A DNA stretch of 64,000 nt from Duffyella gerundensis (GTDB taxonomy: Bacteria > Pseudomonadota > Gammaproteobacteria > Enterobacterales > Enterobacteriaceae): assembly GCF_001517405.1 (NCBI RefSeq), contig NZ_LN907827.1:3568915-3632914 (forward strand), in the 5' to 3' direction. Below the pieces are notes generated by a model. The model had not been told where the DNA came from. It made no database searches and saw only the letters and a list, made by a program, of their open reading frames with translations. Positions 1 to 10,649 of the stretch are shown in pieces. The number at the start of each line of letters is the position of its first letter. Within the stretch, counting starts at the first letter, position 1. The position numbers were made by a program, and so were the translations under genes.

Positions 1-121
1 TTTTGAAGCCTTTGATCGACGATCCTAAATCCGAACCGAGATTACGGAGCTTGTTCGTTCCAAAAAGCAGCACCACAATCACTGCAATAATCAATAAATT
101 CCAGACACTTATACCGCCCAT
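1..121 (-). CDS. tatA: Sec-independent translocase subunit TatA (5' part only)
   Basis: The first 40 residues are visible; the rest lies beyond the window edge. The peptide begins [21 protein letters not shown] and continues with [19 protein letters not shown]. That is the TatA layout: a short N-terminal membrane helix, the FG hinge, then an amphipathic helix. TatA oligomers form the channel for folded twin-arginine substrates in the inner membrane. The gene follows ubiB on the same strand about 100 bases downstream, as in E. coli. A second ATG five bases upstream is in another frame. Confidence 0.93.
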   Translation of the reverse strand, partial: MGGISVWNLLIIAVIVVLLFGTNKLRNLGSDLGSSIKGFK

Positions 122-223
122 GACATAAACCTCTACTCAATACGTATAATCTGACTAATGACGCCGTACAGACAGGCTGCGGCCCGATCCAGCGACATTA
201 GCGCCTTTAAGATAACCTGACAA

Positions 224-1861
224 TCAGTTTGTCTTGCGCCAACCAACCAGCCAGGTAACGATGCCCGCCGCAATCATAATAGCGGGGAGAAAATCGAGTT
301 CCGGCCGTTTTAACACGATGGCCGTTCCACTTAACAACAGCGTGGCGCCGATACCAAACAGAAAACGTGACTGATGGTGGCGAGTGCGCTGCGCCTGCAT
401 ATCGGTTGCCAGTCTATCGACGCTTTGTTGCAAACGTTTGTGCTGACGCAGGCTGTCGTAAACCAGTTCCGGCAACTCAGGCAGCTTCTCTGCCCAGTAA
501 GGAGCTTTCTCTTTGACGGCACGAATGATGGCCGGAATACCGACCTGATCCTTGATCCAGTCTTCCAGAAACGGCTTGGCGGTCTTCCACAGATCAAGCT
601 GCGGATAGAGCTGGCGCCCTACTCCTTCAATATAGAGCAAGGTTTTTTGCAACAGCACCAGCTGCGGCTGGACTTCCATGTTGAAACGACGCGCGGTATT
701 AAACAGGTTCAGCAGCACGTGACCAAAGGAGATTTCCGCCAGCGGCTTTTCAAAAATCGGCTCGCACACCGTACGAATAGCGAACTCAAAGTCTTCAACG
801 TTGGTATCCGCGGGCACCCAGCCTGAATCAACATGCAGTTCGGCTACCTTGCGATAATCGCGATTAAAGAAGGCGATGAAATTCTCCGCCAGATAGCGCT
901 TATCTTCTTTGTTCAGCGAGCCGACAATCCCGCAGTCAATCGCGATATATTGCGGATCTTCCGGGTGGTCATAGCTGACAAAGATATTCCCGGGATGCAT
1001 ATCGGCGTGGAAGAAACTGTCGCGAAACACCTGCGTAAAGAACACCTGCACGCCGCGTTCGGCCAGCAGCTTCATGTTTACACCATGCTGCTCCAGCGCC
1101 ACCACATCCGAAATCGGAATACCGTAAATCCGCTCCATCACCATCATGGTTTCACTGCAGTAGTCGGAGAAAACTTCCGGTACGTACAGCAGCGTATTGT
1201 TTTCAAAATTGCGGCGCAGTTGAATGGCATTGGCCGATTCGCGCAGCAAATTCAGCTCATCGAGCAGCGTTTTTTCATAATCGCGCACCACTTCCGCAGG
1301 GCGCAGACGGCGTCCGTCCGGCAGCAGGCGCGGCAGCCAGCTCGCCAGGCGATAGATCAGACGCATATCCGCCTTGATCACCGGCAGAATATCGGGACGA
1401 ATCACCTTGATGACCACCTTGCGGCCATTCTCTTTCATCGTCGCGGTATGTACCTGAGCAATCGAAGCTGAAGCCAGTGGCGTGATATCAAAATCATCGA
1501 ACCAGGTTTCAATCGGGCCGCCCAGTGATTTTTCCATCTGCGCTTTCGCTTTCACACCGTCAAACGGTGCCACGCGATCCTGCAGCATGGCCAGCTGATC
1601 GGCAATGTGCGGCGGAAACAGATCGCGACGGGTCGACATCATCTGACCCAGCTTGATCCATACCGGCCCCAGATGCTCCATTGCCAGGCGCAAACGGGCA
1701 CCGGCAGCGGCTTCTTTATGTTGATTCGGCACCCAAAACAGCGTGCGTCGCCACAGACGAATCGGCAACGTGATCCGCGTTTGCGGTATAAATTCATCCA
1801 GTCCGTAAGTGAGAAAGGTTTTTACGATAAACCAGGCTCGACGTATTTCTCCCAGCGTCAT
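224..1861 (-). CDS. ubiB: Ubiquinone biosynthesis regulatory protein kinase-like UbiB
   Basis: 545 aa, full length for the family. UbiB is an atypical kinase/ATPase (ABC1/ADCK family) needed for coenzyme Q synthesis. The family marks are present: KLGQ (residues 70-73), the alanine-type loop SASIAQVH (131-138), the lysine in VVIKV, the catalytic segment HADMHPGN (285-292) and the metal-binding DCG (309-311). Two hydrophobic helices near residues 500-545 anchor it in the inner membrane. Its ATG overlaps the ubiJ stop by four bases (ATGA), so the two are translationally coupled. It forms a ubiE-ubiJ-ubiB operon leading into tatA. Confidence 0.97.
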   Translation of the reverse strand: MTLGEIRRAWFIVKTFLTYGLDEFIPQTRITLPIRLWRRTLFWVPNQHKEAAAGARLRLAMEHLGPVWIKLGQMMSTRRDLFPPHIADQLAMLQDRVAPFDGVKAKAQMEKSLGGPIETWFDDFDITPLASASIAQVHTATMKENGRKVVIKVIRPDILPVIKADMRLIYRLASWLPRLLPDGRRLRPAEVVRDYEKTLLDELNLLRESANAIQLRRNFENNTLLYVPEVFSDYCSETMMVMERIYGIPISDVVALEQHGVNMKLLAERGVQVFFTQVFRDSFFHADMHPGNIFVSYDHPEDPQYIAIDCGIVGSLNKEDKRYLAENFIAFFNRDYRKVAELHVDSGWVPADTNVEDFEFAIRTVCEPIFEKPLAEISFGHVLLNLFNTARRFNMEVQPQLVLLQKTLLYIEGVGRQLYPQLDLWKTAKPFLEDWIKDQVGIPAIIRAVKEKAPYWAEKLPELPELVYDSLRQHKRLQQSVDRLATDMQAQRTRHHQSRFLFGIGATLLLSGTAIVLKRPELDFLPAIMIAAGIVTWLVGWRKTN

Positions 1862-2463
1862 TTCGCCTCCAGCTGTGCGATTCGTGCGCTTAGCGCGTCA
1901 AGCGAACGCGTCATCGCGTCAACTTCTTCTGCAAACCAGGCGAGCTCCAGCGCGCCCGGCGTCACACGCCACTCTTCGGTGAGCGTCTCCGCCAGGTAAA
2001 CCTGTTTGCGTTGCAGATCGGTACGGAAAAAAGCGAATGCGCGCCGCGCGGACTGACTCATGCCCTGCGCAACGATGTCACCGACCCACGGGGCCAGATA
2101 TTCAGCGGGATCGAGTTCAGCCATATCCAGCAGCGCGGAAAAGTTCTGCACGACCTGCAAATCGCCTTCGACGTCCAGCGCGCCGCTACGCAGTAGACGG
2201 GTAAGCTGTTGACGATCCCGCAGTTCAGGCAAGGTGCGCAGGGACGTTTTAACCGTGCAGTCGCTGCTGCCCTGCCATTCGCCCAGCACATCAAGCTGCT
2301 GCTCACTGAACACCAGCGTCATCGGCTGAGAAAATTCCTGCAGAGAAAGCGACAACACTTTGCCACTCAGGCGCTGCCGCGCGGCTTTCATACTGCGATC
2401 GCGGTACAGAATGTGGTTAAGCGCGGTCTCCAGACCTGCGGTTAACAGTGGCGTGAGGATCAT
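1858..2463 (-). CDS. ubiJ: Ubiquinone biosynthesis accessory factor UbiJ (SCP2 domain)
   Basis: 201 aa. The N-terminal half is an SCP2-type lipid-binding domain (residues ~15-115). The C-terminal part is helical and ends in a short coiled coil ([23 protein letters not shown] region). UbiJ binds ubiquinone intermediates and helps organise the soluble Ubi complex with UbiK. It lies 13 bases after ubiE and overlaps ubiB by four. In E. coli the 3' part of this gene was also described as sRNA EsrE; I see no separate promoter or terminator here to support that. Confidence 0.93.
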   Translation of the reverse strand: MILTPLLTAGLETALNHILYRDRSMKAARQRLSGKVLSLSLQEFSQPMTLVFSEQQLDVLGEWQGSSDCTVKTSLRTLPELRDRQQLTRLLRSGALDVEGDLQVVQNFSALLDMAELDPAEYLAPWVGDIVAQGMSQSARRAFAFFRTDLQRKQVYLAETLTEEWRVTPGALELAWFAEEVDAMTRSLDALSARIAQLEAK

Positions 2464-2476
2464 GCATTATCCTGAT

Positions 2477-3232
2477 TCAGAACTTAAATCCACGGTGCAA
2501 GGCAACAATGCCGCCCGTTAAATTGTAGTACGACGTGTTTTCAAAACCGGCGTCATTCATCATCGCCTTCAGCGTTTCCTGATCGGGATGCATACGGATC
2601 GATTCGGCCAGATAGCGATAGCTTTCTGCATCTTTCGCTACCAGCTCACCGATGCGCGGCAGAATGTGAAACGAGTAGGTATCGTAGGCTTTGTTCAGCG
2701 GCTCAAGCAGCGGTTTTGAAAACTCCAGCACCAGCAAACGGCCGCCCGGCTTCAGCACGCGGAACATCGATGCCAGCGCCTTCTCTTTTTCGGTCACGTT
2801 ACGCAGGCCAAAAGAGATGGTAATACAGTCAAAATAGTTATCGGGGAACGGCAGCGCTTCGGCATTCGCCTGCACATAGCTGACGTTGCCCACTACGCCG
2901 GTATTGCGCAGCTTTTCACGGCCCATCTTCAGCATGGAGCTGTTGATATCTGCCAGCACAACCTGGCCGGTTTCACCCACCAGACGAGAAAATTTCGCGG
3001 TTAAATCACCGGTACCACCGGCCAGATCGAGCACCCGCTGACCGCGACGCACGCCGCTGCAGTCGATGGTAAAACGCTTCCAGATGCGATGAATACCAAA
3101 CGACATCAGGTCGTTCATCAGATCATATTTGGCCGCAACGGAATGAAAAACATCAGCCACTTTTGCCGCTTTTTCTTCTTTAGCGACGGTCTGAAAACCA
3201 AAGTGGGTAGTTTCCTGAGATTCATCTGCCAT
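2477..3232 (-). CDS. ubiE: Ubiquinone/menaquinone C-methyltransferase UbiE
   Basis: 251 aa from the chosen ATG ([12 protein letters not shown]), preceded by GGAGCAGG at good spacing; a longer frame starting six codons upstream lacks family support. It is a class I SAM-dependent methyltransferase: motif [12 protein letters not shown] near residue 70, then [10 protein letters not shown] and FGLRNV, which define the UbiE/COQ5 family. It adds the C-methyl group in ubiquinone and menaquinone synthesis. It is the first gene of ubiE-ubiJ-ubiB. Confidence 0.97.
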   Translation of the reverse strand: MADESQETTHFGFQTVAKEEKAAKVADVFHSVAAKYDLMNDLMSFGIHRIWKRFTIDCSGVRRGQRVLDLAGGTGDLTAKFSRLVGETGQVVLADINSSMLKMGREKLRNTGVVGNVSYVQANAEALPFPDNYFDCITISFGLRNVTEKEKALASMFRVLKPGGRLLVLEFSKPLLEPLNKAYDTYSFHILPRIGELVAKDAESYRYLAESIRMHPDQETLKAMMNDAGFENTSYYNLTGGIVALHRGFKF

Positions 3233-3305
3233 GTTTTGCCTGCTCCACAATCAAATATCCTCGAAGTGTATCAGAGTCCCGGAAGTCAGGCACGTTAACG
3301 CCCGT

Positions 3306-4811
3306 TTATTCATTGATGCGCTGAAGGGTTTCACTGACTTCCGACAGCGGTGCCAGATCGTCCTCGTCGTCGGCTAACGACTGGGCCACCAGCTGCGGAT
3401 TCAGTGGCCGTTTGATCTCTACGCCGAGATGGCGAAAGCTCTCGGTTTGGGCGATCAAATTGCCGCGTCCTTCCGCCAGTTTTTTCATCGCCTGACGATA
3501 GCTGTCGTGCGCCTTATCGAGGTTTTGGCCGATGCTGCTCATGTCATCCACAAACAGCCGCATTTTGTCATAAAGCCGCGCGGCCCGATCGGCAATACGC
3601 TGCGCGTTACGGCTCTGATGTTCGTAACGCCACAGGTTGCTGATGGTACGCAACGCCACCAGTAAGGTGGTCGGGCTGACCAGCATGACGTTCTGCTGCA
3701 ACGCTTCGCTGATTAGCTCCGGCTGACGATCGATCGCCAGGAGAAACGCCGGCTCAATCGGGATAAACATCAACACATAATCCAGCGATCGTAAACCCGG
3801 CAATTGTTGATAATCTTTTCGACTCAGCAGACGCAGATGCCCACGCACGGCGGCGATATGCTCAGTCAGCGCCAGTTCGCGCGTCGCTTCATCGTCGGCG
3901 TTAAAGTAGCGCTCATAGGCCACCAGCGTCATTTTGGCATCAATCACCACATCCTTGCCCTGCGGCAGATGCACCACCACATCGGGCTGCATACGTTTCT
4001 GCTGATCCAGCTGGATATTGACCTGGGTTTCATACTCGTGGCCTTCGCGCAGGCCGGACGCTTCCAGCACGCGACTGAGCACTACTTCGCCCCAGTTGCC
4101 CTGGGTTTTATTGTCGCCTTTCAGCGCTTTAGTGAGGTTAATCGCTTCCTGCGCCATTTGGGCATTCAGCTGTTGTAAACTGCGGATTTCATGGGAAAGG
4201 GTGTGTCTTTCGCGCGCTTCCTGGCCAAAGCTTTCCTGCACCTGGCGACGGAAGCCATCAAGCTGCTCCCGCAGCGGCGTAATCAGGGTATTCAGGCTCT
4301 GGCGATTTTGCTCATCGACGCGGCGGCCGCTGTTTTCAAAGATGCGGTTGGCAAGGTTTTCGAACTGGGCGCTCAGGCGCTGTTCACTGTTAATCAGCAG
4401 ACGCTGCTTCTCTTCTGCGGTTAACCGCGACTCTTCAAGACGAATGGTAACTTCACGCAGCTCCGCCTCCTGCGCGCTGTTGATCTCCAGCTGGTTGCGC
4501 AGCTCACGGCTCAGCTGCTCGCTCTCGGCTTTCCAGTAATCAAAATGCTGCAGTTTTTCCTGAGAGGCTGAGAGTGCGCCATGCAGCTGACGAAGTGCCT
4601 GTGCGTCCTGCTGTTGCAGCTGGCGCTGCTCCGTAAGCTGCTGCTCCAGCTTTTGCTGGGCCTGGTGAGACTGGGCCAGCGACTGTTCCAACAGCCGCTG
4701 CTGCGTCAGGGCAGCAGCCTGCTGCTGGCCGGTCCGTAAATGCGCCACCAACCAGCCAAAAAGGATGCCCGCCAGGCCAAGACAGCCCGCTAACAGATAA
4801 CCCTGCTCCAT
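3306..4811 (-). CDS. rmuC: DNA recombination protein RmuC
   Basis: 501 aa, somewhat longer than the E. coli protein (about 475), with extra glutamine-rich coiled coil. It has an N-terminal membrane helix (residues 3-25), coiled coil to about residue 220, then the RmuC nuclease-like domain with MQPDVVV (274-280) and VVIDAKMTLVAYERY (288-302), a PD-(D/E)xK-like arrangement. RmuC limits inversions at short inverted repeats. It sits just after ubiE in the usual order, but its other neighbour is a non-standard gene rather than udp. Confidence 0.94.
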   Translation of the reverse strand: MEQGYLLAGCLGLAGILFGWLVAHLRTGQQQAAALTQQRLLEQSLAQSHQAQQKLEQQLTEQRQLQQQDAQALRQLHGALSASQEKLQHFDYWKAESEQLSRELRNQLEINSAQEAELREVTIRLEESRLTAEEKQRLLINSEQRLSAQFENLANRIFENSGRRVDEQNRQSLNTLITPLREQLDGFRRQVQESFGQEARERHTLSHEIRSLQQLNAQMAQEAINLTKALKGDNKTQGNWGEVVLSRVLEASGLREGHEYETQVNIQLDQQKRMQPDVVVHLPQGKDVVIDAKMTLVAYERYFNADDEATRELALTEHIAAVRGHLRLLSRKDYQQLPGLRSLDYVLMFIPIEPAFLLAIDRQPELISEALQQNVMLVSPTTLLVALRTISNLWRYEHQSRNAQRIADRAARLYDKMRLFVDDMSSIGQNLDKAHDSYRQAMKKLAEGRGNLIAQTESFRHLGVEIKRPLNPQLVAQSLADDEDDLAPLSEVSETLQRINE

Positions 4812-4893
4812 TGCTTTTTCTCCCCATTACCGCGTGGGGGAAAAGGTAGAGGCGCCCTGTATGAATGTCCACACAAATCGGTGGCGCCGGAGG

Positions 4894-6162
4894 TTACGCG
4901 TCAGTCAGTACGAAACGCAGCTTGCCATTTTGGTAGTCCGTCACCAGGAAGAAAGGCACCGCCAGCGACCATTCACCGTTTTTAACCAGTGCCGGATAAG
5001 CGAACTCACCGGCATCGCTGCACAGTTTCACCCATTGCGGCTGGTTGTCTGATACGGAAGCCGGGCCGCCAACACGCGTGTAACCGGCGTTGCTGCCGAC
5101 ATGAAACTCAGCGCCCTGCCAGCGCACCGGCGGATGCGGCGGGAAAGCGTGGGCATCGTGGAAATCAAAAATGTCATCATGGCTGAGCAGGCTTTCGCGC
5201 ACGGTGGCCCACAGCGCAGTCTTCAGAAATACCTGATCGGTAAAACGCGCGCTGCCGCTGTACTGCGTCATGAAGTCACGAATCTGCTGTTCAATATTGT
5301 GAAAAACGCCGTGACAGCCGCCCCACATGCCGGCCAGCAGCAATTCTGTATGCGAGCAATAATCCCGCATATGATGGAACCAAAAAGGAGAGGCTACCCA
5401 GGCCTCAACCGCTACCGCTTCGCGCTCAGAGAGCAAGGAGTCAGCGTCACGTACGATAAATCGTTCTACGCTGCTGTCATCCATCACCAGAAAACGCCAC
5501 AGAGTGGGCATAATGGCTTTTTCATGCGACATATCCACCAGCTGCACGTTTGGCTGCTGTAGCCGGTGCCAGACATGCTGCGGCACGCTGTCATCAAGAT
5601 AGATACGGCAGGTCCATGCCGGATAAAGCTCTCGTGCAACCTCAACGTTTTTGATCAGCGTTTCGCAATAGCGCGGATGATGGCCATAGAGGCTGAAAGC
5701 GATGATATTTTTTTGCGGGTTGTCGAGGTCCAGCGGTTCAGGACCACGCGCCGGAAAGGGATAGCGAACATTCTGCTTATAGATCGCATCGGCTTTGCTC
5801 AGCGATTCGTGGCCGTAACGCTTGACCTCCAGCGGCTTGTTCATTAGCCCGCTTAGCTCCGCCAGGCCATCCAGCCAGGTATCGGATGCTCTGTGTCGAT
5901 GCGGCGACTGATAAATACGCTGGTAAATTTTCCACGCTTTCTGATGCTCACCGAGGCGCATCAGCACCAGCGCGTAATCACTCAGTACCTGCATCTGCTG
6001 GGGGATCACTTTCAGCACCTGCTCACAGCAGAGACGCGCCTGCGCAAAATCGAGCTGATCCATTGCCTGACGAAACTGCGCTGCCTGTTGTTCAAAGCGG
6101 TCCTGCATCGCAGGCGTGATGACAACCTGGGGACGACGGGGAGAAGGAATAGTTTTACGCAT
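4894..6162 (-). CDS. Unfamiliar protein: TPR-like N-terminus plus glycosyltransferase-like domain
   Basis: 422 aa; I cannot name a family. Residues ~20-110 are helical with TPR character (AMDQLDFAQARLCCEQVL, then ALVLMRLGEHQKAWKIY). From about residue 150 the protein looks like a nucleotide-sugar transferase fold: IIAFSLYGHHPRYCETLIKN, a DxD-like RDADS at 238-242, and GMWGG at 278-282. There is no signal peptide or membrane helix. It stands alone between rmuC and udp, where E. coli has no gene. The start has several arginines and lysines. A role in modifying a glycan or a protein is inference only. Confidence 0.75.
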   Translation of the reverse strand: MRKTIPSPRRPQVVITPAMQDRFEQQAAQFRQAMDQLDFAQARLCCEQVLKVIPQQMQVLSDYALVLMRLGEHQKAWKIYQRIYQSPHRHRASDTWLDGLAELSGLMNKPLEVKRYGHESLSKADAIYKQNVRYPFPARGPEPLDLDNPQKNIIAFSLYGHHPRYCETLIKNVEVARELYPAWTCRIYLDDSVPQHVWHRLQQPNVQLVDMSHEKAIMPTLWRFLVMDDSSVERFIVRDADSLLSEREAVAVEAWVASPFWFHHMRDYCSHTELLLAGMWGGCHGVFHNIEQQIRDFMTQYSGSARFTDQVFLKTALWATVRESLLSHDDIFDFHDAHAFPPHPPVRWQGAEFHVGSNAGYTRVGGPASVSDNQPQWVKLCSDAGEFAYPALVKNGEWSLAVPFFLVTDYQNGKLRFVLTDA

Positions 6163-6270
6163 CGGAAACGGCTTAAGGTCATTGAGAATGCGCAGAGTAT
6201 AAAGAGGCTAAAAAGCCGAACCCTATAAGCCCTGTCTCGAAATTCCCGCTGCCGTTTCCGAAATGTAGCG

Positions 6271-7035
6271 TTAGTCCAGCAGCAGACGCGCCGCTTCAAC
6301 CACAATTTTCACCGCATCGCTTTCTGTCTGCTTCATCGCGGCCGCATCCGGAATCTCTTTTTGGGTGCGATTGACGATAACGCCCGCCACCATACCGGCG
6401 CGTAAGCCCTGGCTGGCGCACATGGTTAACAGCGTGGCCGATTCCATTTCGTAGTTCAGCACGCCCATCTGCTGCCACTCTTTCATTGAGCCCTGGAACT
6501 GGCTCACCACACGGCCTGAGAAGGTGTCGTAGCGTTCCTGGCCCGGATAAAAGGTGTCGGAAGAGGCAGTTACGCCGATATGCGTTTTCGCACCGGCAGC
6601 TTTTGCAGCGGCAACCAGCGCAGTGGTACAGGCGAAATCGGCTACCGCCGGAAACGCCATCGGGGCGAAATGCAGGCTGGCACCATCAAGGCGAACGGCG
6701 CCGGTGGTCACCAGGACGTCGCCAACGTTGATATCGGGCTGAATCGCACCGGTGGTGCCGACGCGCAGGAAAGTGCGCACGCCCAGCTGTGCCAGCTCTT
6801 CTACCGCAATGGAGGTCGACGGGCCGCCAATGCCGGTTGAGCAAACTACAACCGGCTTGCCGTTGAGCTCGGCACGCCAGCTGGTGAATTCGCGATGTGA
6901 GGCGAGATGCACAGGATTGTCCATCAACGCCGCGATTTTTTTCACTCGTTCTGGATCGCCAGGCACAATGGCCAGCGTGGCGCCCTGCAGATCAGCGCGG
7001 GTGATACCTAAATGAAAAACATCGGACTGGGCCAT
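6271..7035 (-). CDS. udp: Uridine phosphorylase
   Basis: 254 aa from [11 protein letters not shown]; the longer frame upstream was rejected because AGGAG sits just before this ATG. It cleaves uridine with phosphate to uracil and ribose-1-phosphate. NP-I family features: [10 protein letters not shown] near residue 25, STGIGGPS around 90 and [12 protein letters not shown] around 195. It is transcribed alone. The upstream region holds CRP-type sites as expected for a CRP/CytR-controlled gene. Confidence 0.97.
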   Translation of the reverse strand: MAQSDVFHLGITRADLQGATLAIVPGDPERVKKIAALMDNPVHLASHREFTSWRAELNGKPVVVCSTGIGGPSTSIAVEELAQLGVRTFLRVGTTGAIQPDINVGDVLVTTGAVRLDGASLHFAPMAFPAVADFACTTALVAAAKAAGAKTHIGVTASSDTFYPGQERYDTFSGRVVSQFQGSMKEWQQMGVLNYEMESATLLTMCASQGLRAGMVAGVIVNRTQKEIPDAAAMKQTESDAVKIVVEAARLLLD

Positions 7036-7093
7036 AACGGACTCCTGAAGTAAATAGTAACAGCCGCGTACTTTACGCCAGCGGTCAGGGAAA

Positions 7094-7167
7094 AGGTGTG
7101 AACGCAATCGTTCAACATTATGAAAGTTGCAGAGATTAATCAAAACAATGTGACTAATCTCACACCT
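7094..7167 (-). promoter_or_regulatory. udp control region: one strong and one weak CRP-type site
   Basis: Positions 7149-7164 read TGTGACTAATCTCACA, an exact match to the TGTGA-N6-TCACA CRP core. A weaker half-site TGTGAACGCAATCGTT lies at 7097-7112. Between them are GCAAT and GTTGC elements that could serve CytR. Two CRP sites flanking a CytR site is the known udp/deo design; the CytR part is inference. The same sites could also act on the divergent gene at 7316. Confidence 0.7.
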
Positions 7168-7315
7168 TGCAAGCGTGCTTTCACGTAGTGCTACAGGCTG
7201 CTGTGCACGCTGCCACGGTGTAGTGATAAAGAGAGATAACCCGCACTGCCGGGAGTGAAGAAATAATCCTGGCTATAGTTACCTCACTGCGCGAATCGTC
7301 TGTACGGAGAGAACA

Positions 7316-8146
7316 ATGAAAACCGAAGAGAATATGGCACAAAAAGCGCGCGGCTTCGCGCCTGCGGTCGGCCCCACCGCAACCACCACCATCATTACCG
7401 GAGATCACGCAATTCACAGCGGCGAAACCTCCGTGGCCACCCAGGGCGAAAACATGCCCGCGTTCTTTGCCCGGCCTGAAAATAAAACCGAGGGTTTGCC
7501 GGTTGTGCTGGTGGTGCAGGAGATTTTTGGCGTACACGAGCATATTCGTGACATCTGCCGTCGGCTGGCGGCAGAGGGCTATCTGGCCGTTGCGCCGGAA
7601 CTCTATTTCCGCGAAGGCGATCCTTCAGAATACAGCGATATCCCCACGCTGTTTAAAGAGCTGGTCAACAAGGTGCCGGATGCGCAGGTGCTGGCCGATC
7701 TCGATCACGTTGCCAACTGGGCAGCTAAACATGGCGGCGATATGCGCACCATGGCCATTACCGGCTTCTGCTGGGGCGGTCGCATCACCTGGCTTTATGC
7801 CGCACACAATCCGCAGCTAAAAGCGGCGGTAGCCTGGTATGGCAAGGTGGTCGGCGAGAAAACCATTAAGCAGCCAACCCAGCCGGTGGATGTAGCCACC
7901 GAACTGAGCGCGCCGGTTTTAGGCCTCTATGGCGGCAAGGATGAGAGCATTCCGCAAGAGAGCATTGAGCTGATGCGAAAAGCGGTGCGTGCGGCTAATG
8001 CCAACGCGGAGATTGTCGTGTATCCCGAAGCGGGCCACGCCTTTAATGCCGACTATCGTGAAAGCTATCATGAAGCGTCGGCGAAAGATGGCTGGCAGCG
8101 CATGCTCGCCTGGTTTACACAGTATGGTGTTGCCCCGGCAAAATAA
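7316..8146 (+). CDS. ysgA: Dienelactone hydrolase family protein
   Basis: 276 aa alpha/beta hydrolase. A Cys-Asp-His triad is visible: C152 in GFCWGG, D209 in GGKDES and H241 in AGHAFNAD. The QEIFGVHEHIRD segment (68-79) is typical of carboxymethylenebutenolidase-like enzymes. The substrate is unknown; 'dienelactone hydrolase' is a family name. The start has GGAGAGAA a few bases upstream; an internal Met at residue 7 is possible. It is divergent from udp and convergent with metE, as in E. coli. Confidence 0.93.
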   Translation: MKTEENMAQKARGFAPAVGPTATTTIITGDHAIHSGETSVATQGENMPAFFARPENKTEGLPVVLVVQEIFGVHEHIRDICRRLAAEGYLAVAPELYFREGDPSEYSDIPTLFKELVNKVPDAQVLADLDHVANWAAKHGGDMRTMAITGFCWGGRITWLYAAHNPQLKAAVAWYGKVVGEKTIKQPTQPVDVATELSAPVLGLYGGKDESIPQESIELMRKAVRAANANAEIVVYPEAGHAFNADYRESYHEASAKDGWQRMLAWFTQYGVAPAK

Positions 8147-8153
8147 GTTACAA

Positions 8154-8172
8154 GGGGCGCCACAAGCGCCCC
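8154..8172. terminator. Hairpin between convergent ysgA and metE
   Basis: GGGGCGC-CACAA-GCGCCCC, a perfect 7-bp GC stem in the 45-base gap between two convergent genes. There is no strong T-run on either side, so efficiency is uncertain, but position and stem suggest a shared terminator. Confidence 0.6.
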
Positions 8173-8191
8173 TGAGTTTAGATCGTCATCG

Positions 8192-10459
8192 TCATATCCG
8201 GGCGCGCAGGTTCTGCGCCGCTGTCACCATATTTGCCAGCGCCTGACGCGTCTCCGTCCAGCCGCGCGTTTTCAGTCCGCAATCGGGATTGACCCACAAA
8301 CGCTCAACCGGAATACGCCTGGCCGCTTTCAGCAACAGCGCCTCTATCCACTCCACACTCGGCACGTTAGGCGAGTGAATGTCATACACGCCCGGACCAA
8401 TCTCATTCGGATAAGCAAACTCCTCGAACGACTCCAGCAGTTCCATATCCGAGCGCGAGGTTTCGATGGTAATCACATCGGCATCCAGTGCGGCGATCGA
8501 CGCCATGATGTCGTTGAATTCGCAATAACACATATGGGTATGAATCTGCGTGTCATCCTGCGCCACTGCGGCATTCAGGCGGAAGGCCTCTACTGCCCAT
8601 TCAAGGTAGGCCGCCCACTCTGACTGGCGCAACGGCAGCCCTTCGCGCAGTGCCGGTTCATCAATCTGAATGATGCCAATGCCCGCTTTCTCCAGGTCGG
8701 CAACCTCATCGCGCAGCGCCAGCGCAATCTGTCGGGCAATGGTTTCGCGGGTCACATCTTCACGCGGGAATGACCAGCAGAGGATCGTAACCGGCCCGGT
8801 CAGCATGCCTTTCACCGGCTTGTCGGTCAGCGACTGAGCATATTTCGCCCACTCCACGGTGATCGGCTGCGGACGGCTTACGTCGCCAATAATCACCGGC
8901 GGTTTTACACAGCGCGAACCGTAGCTCTGTACCCAACCATTTTGCGTAAAGACAAAGCCCTCGAGATGCTCGCCAAAATATTCCACCATGTCATTGCGCT
9001 CGGCCTCGCCGTGCACCAGCACATCCAGCCCCAATTGCTCCTGCTCATTCACCGCCTGCTTAATGTGTTCGGCAATGCCGGTGCGGTAATGATTTCCATC
9101 GATGGTGCCTTTTTTAAAATCGAGGCGCAGGCTGCGAATATCGTGGGTTTGCGGGAAAGAACCGATGGTGGTGGTCGGCCACGCCGGTAAATTGAAGCGC
9201 TGCCGCTGTGCGGCGGCTCGCGTTTGATAATCGCTGTGACGCTGGCTCTCTTTTGCGGTGATGCCAGCAAGACGTTCGCCAACCGCGGCATTGTGTACCC
9301 GGCCTGAATGGCGACGAGCACGTACGGGCGCGCTCCAGGTTTCCAGCGCTGTACCGTCGTTGTTATTCAGCGCGTTGCTCAGCAGCGCGAGCTCGGCGCA
9401 TTTTTGCAGGGCGAAGGCGAACCAGCTTTTCACCTCTTCATCCAGACGTGTTTCCACGCTGAGGTCGATCGGACTGTGCAGCAGCGAGCAGGAAGAGCCA
9501 ATCCACAACTGTTTGCGCTGCGCCTGCAGCGGTTGCAGCCTTTCAAACCACTGTGTCAGATCGGCGCGCCAGACGTTACGGCCATTGATCACGCCCAGCG
9601 ACAGCAGCCAGTCAGCGGGCAACTGCTGGTTCAGCGCGACGATATCATCTCTGCCGTGTATTAGATCGACATGCAGCCCCTGCACCGGCAGCTGACGCAC
9701 GGTATCAAGGTTATGGCTCACGCTGTCAAAGTAGGTGGTCAGCAGCAGCTTGCATCGCCCGTTCAGCGCGGCATAAGCGGATTTAAACGCCTCGAGCCAC
9801 GCCTGCGGCAGTTCCAGCACCAGCGCAGGCTCATCAATCTGTACCCACTCTACGCCGCGCTGCGCCAGTGCATCCAGAACCTGCTGATAGACCGGCAGAA
9901 TATCCTGCAGCAGGCTCAAACGGTCAAAGGATTCACCTTTGACTTTGCCCAGCCAGAGATAGGTCACCGGTCCCAGCAGCACCGGCTTTATCTTGTGTCC
10001 GAGCGCCAGCGCCTCATCAACCTCGTCCAGCAGCTGATGCCAGCTCAGACTGAACTGCTGTCCGCGGGTAAATTCCGGCACCATGTAGTGATAGTTAGTG
10101 TTGAACCATTTAGTCATTTCAGCGGCCGCGGCGGGTTCGCCGGTTGGCGCCCGGCCACGTGCAATGCGGAACAGCGTGTCCAGATCCACGTTGCCCGCTT
10201 TATTCTGATGACGTGCCGGCACGTTGCCCAGCATCAGGCTGGTGGTCAGCACATGATCGTACCAGGCAAAATCACCTACCGGCAGCAGATCGACACCCGC
10301 TGCTTGCTGCTGCTGCCAGTGACGGGCGCGCAGCTCACGACCGGTTGCCAGTAGCGCTTCCTGCGTGCTGTTGCCCGCCCAATAGCTCTCCTGCGCCTTT
10401 TTCAGTTCGCGACGCAGGCCAATACGGGGAAAACCAAGCGTGTGATTCAGAATCGTCAT
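8192..10459 (-). CDS. metE: Cobalamin-independent methionine synthase MetE
   Basis: 755 aa, full length. It transfers a methyl group from 5-methyltetrahydropteroyl-triglutamate to homocysteine. The zinc and homocysteine site is intact in the C-terminal half: His-x-Cys in HTHMCYCEF and the distal Cys in [10 protein letters not shown]. The N-terminal half has [13 protein letters not shown] and the C-terminal core starts at [13 protein letters not shown] lies eight bases before the ATG. It is divergent from its activator gene metR. Confidence 0.98.
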   Translation of the reverse strand: MTILNHTLGFPRIGLRRELKKAQESYWAGNSTQEALLATGRELRARHWQQQQAAGVDLLPVGDFAWYDHVLTTSLMLGNVPARHQNKAGNVDLDTLFRIARGRAPTGEPAAAAEMTKWFNTNYHYMVPEFTRGQQFSLSWHQLLDEVDEALALGHKIKPVLLGPVTYLWLGKVKGESFDRLSLLQDILPVYQQVLDALAQRGVEWVQIDEPALVLELPQAWLEAFKSAYAALNGRCKLLLTTYFDSVSHNLDTVRQLPVQGLHVDLIHGRDDIVALNQQLPADWLLSLGVINGRNVWRADLTQWFERLQPLQAQRKQLWIGSSCSLLHSPIDLSVETRLDEEVKSWFAFALQKCAELALLSNALNNNDGTALETWSAPVRARRHSGRVHNAAVGERLAGITAKESQRHSDYQTRAAAQRQRFNLPAWPTTTIGSFPQTHDIRSLRLDFKKGTIDGNHYRTGIAEHIKQAVNEQEQLGLDVLVHGEAERNDMVEYFGEHLEGFVFTQNGWVQSYGSRCVKPPVIIGDVSRPQPITVEWAKYAQSLTDKPVKGMLTGPVTILCWSFPREDVTRETIARQIALALRDEVADLEKAGIGIIQIDEPALREGLPLRQSEWAAYLEWAVEAFRLNAAVAQDDTQIHTHMCYCEFNDIMASIAALDADVITIETSRSDMELLESFEEFAYPNEIGPGVYDIHSPNVPSVEWIEALLLKAARRIPVERLWVNPDCGLKTRGWTETRQALANMVTAAQNLRARI

Positions 10460-10479
10460 CAGTGTTGCCTCATAGTGTT

Positions 10480-10641
10480 AGACGTCGATGCCGGGCGGTG
10501 CCGTTTTCGCATCCCTGCTGGCGCAGACGTCAGGATCAGGTTGGGCGGGCCAGTGATGTTTGGCCGTCCAGATGTTTACACCGCTATATTGTGCAGGTAA
10601 GGTATGTTCCTCAAGCGCAAATTGTTCACTGTCGATGTGAA
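10480..10641. promoter_or_regulatory. metE/metR divergent control region with MetJ-like boxes
   Basis: The 190-base gap contains AGACGTC at two places (about 10480 and 10535) and AGATGTTT at 10571, resembling the MetJ half-box AGACGTCT. Near metR there is TTCAC-N7-GTGAA (10625-10641), and TGAAGGACTCTCA is one mismatch from the MetR pattern TGAA-N5-TTCA. Control of both genes by MetJ and MetR is established in E. coli. The exact sites here are inference. Confidence 0.5.
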
Positions 10642-10649
10642 GGACTCTC

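Noticed and set aside
4018..4539. 173-codon plus-strand frame rich in Ser, Arg and Leu
   Set aside because: Antisense to the rmuC coiled coil; composition is that of a reverse-complement shadow.
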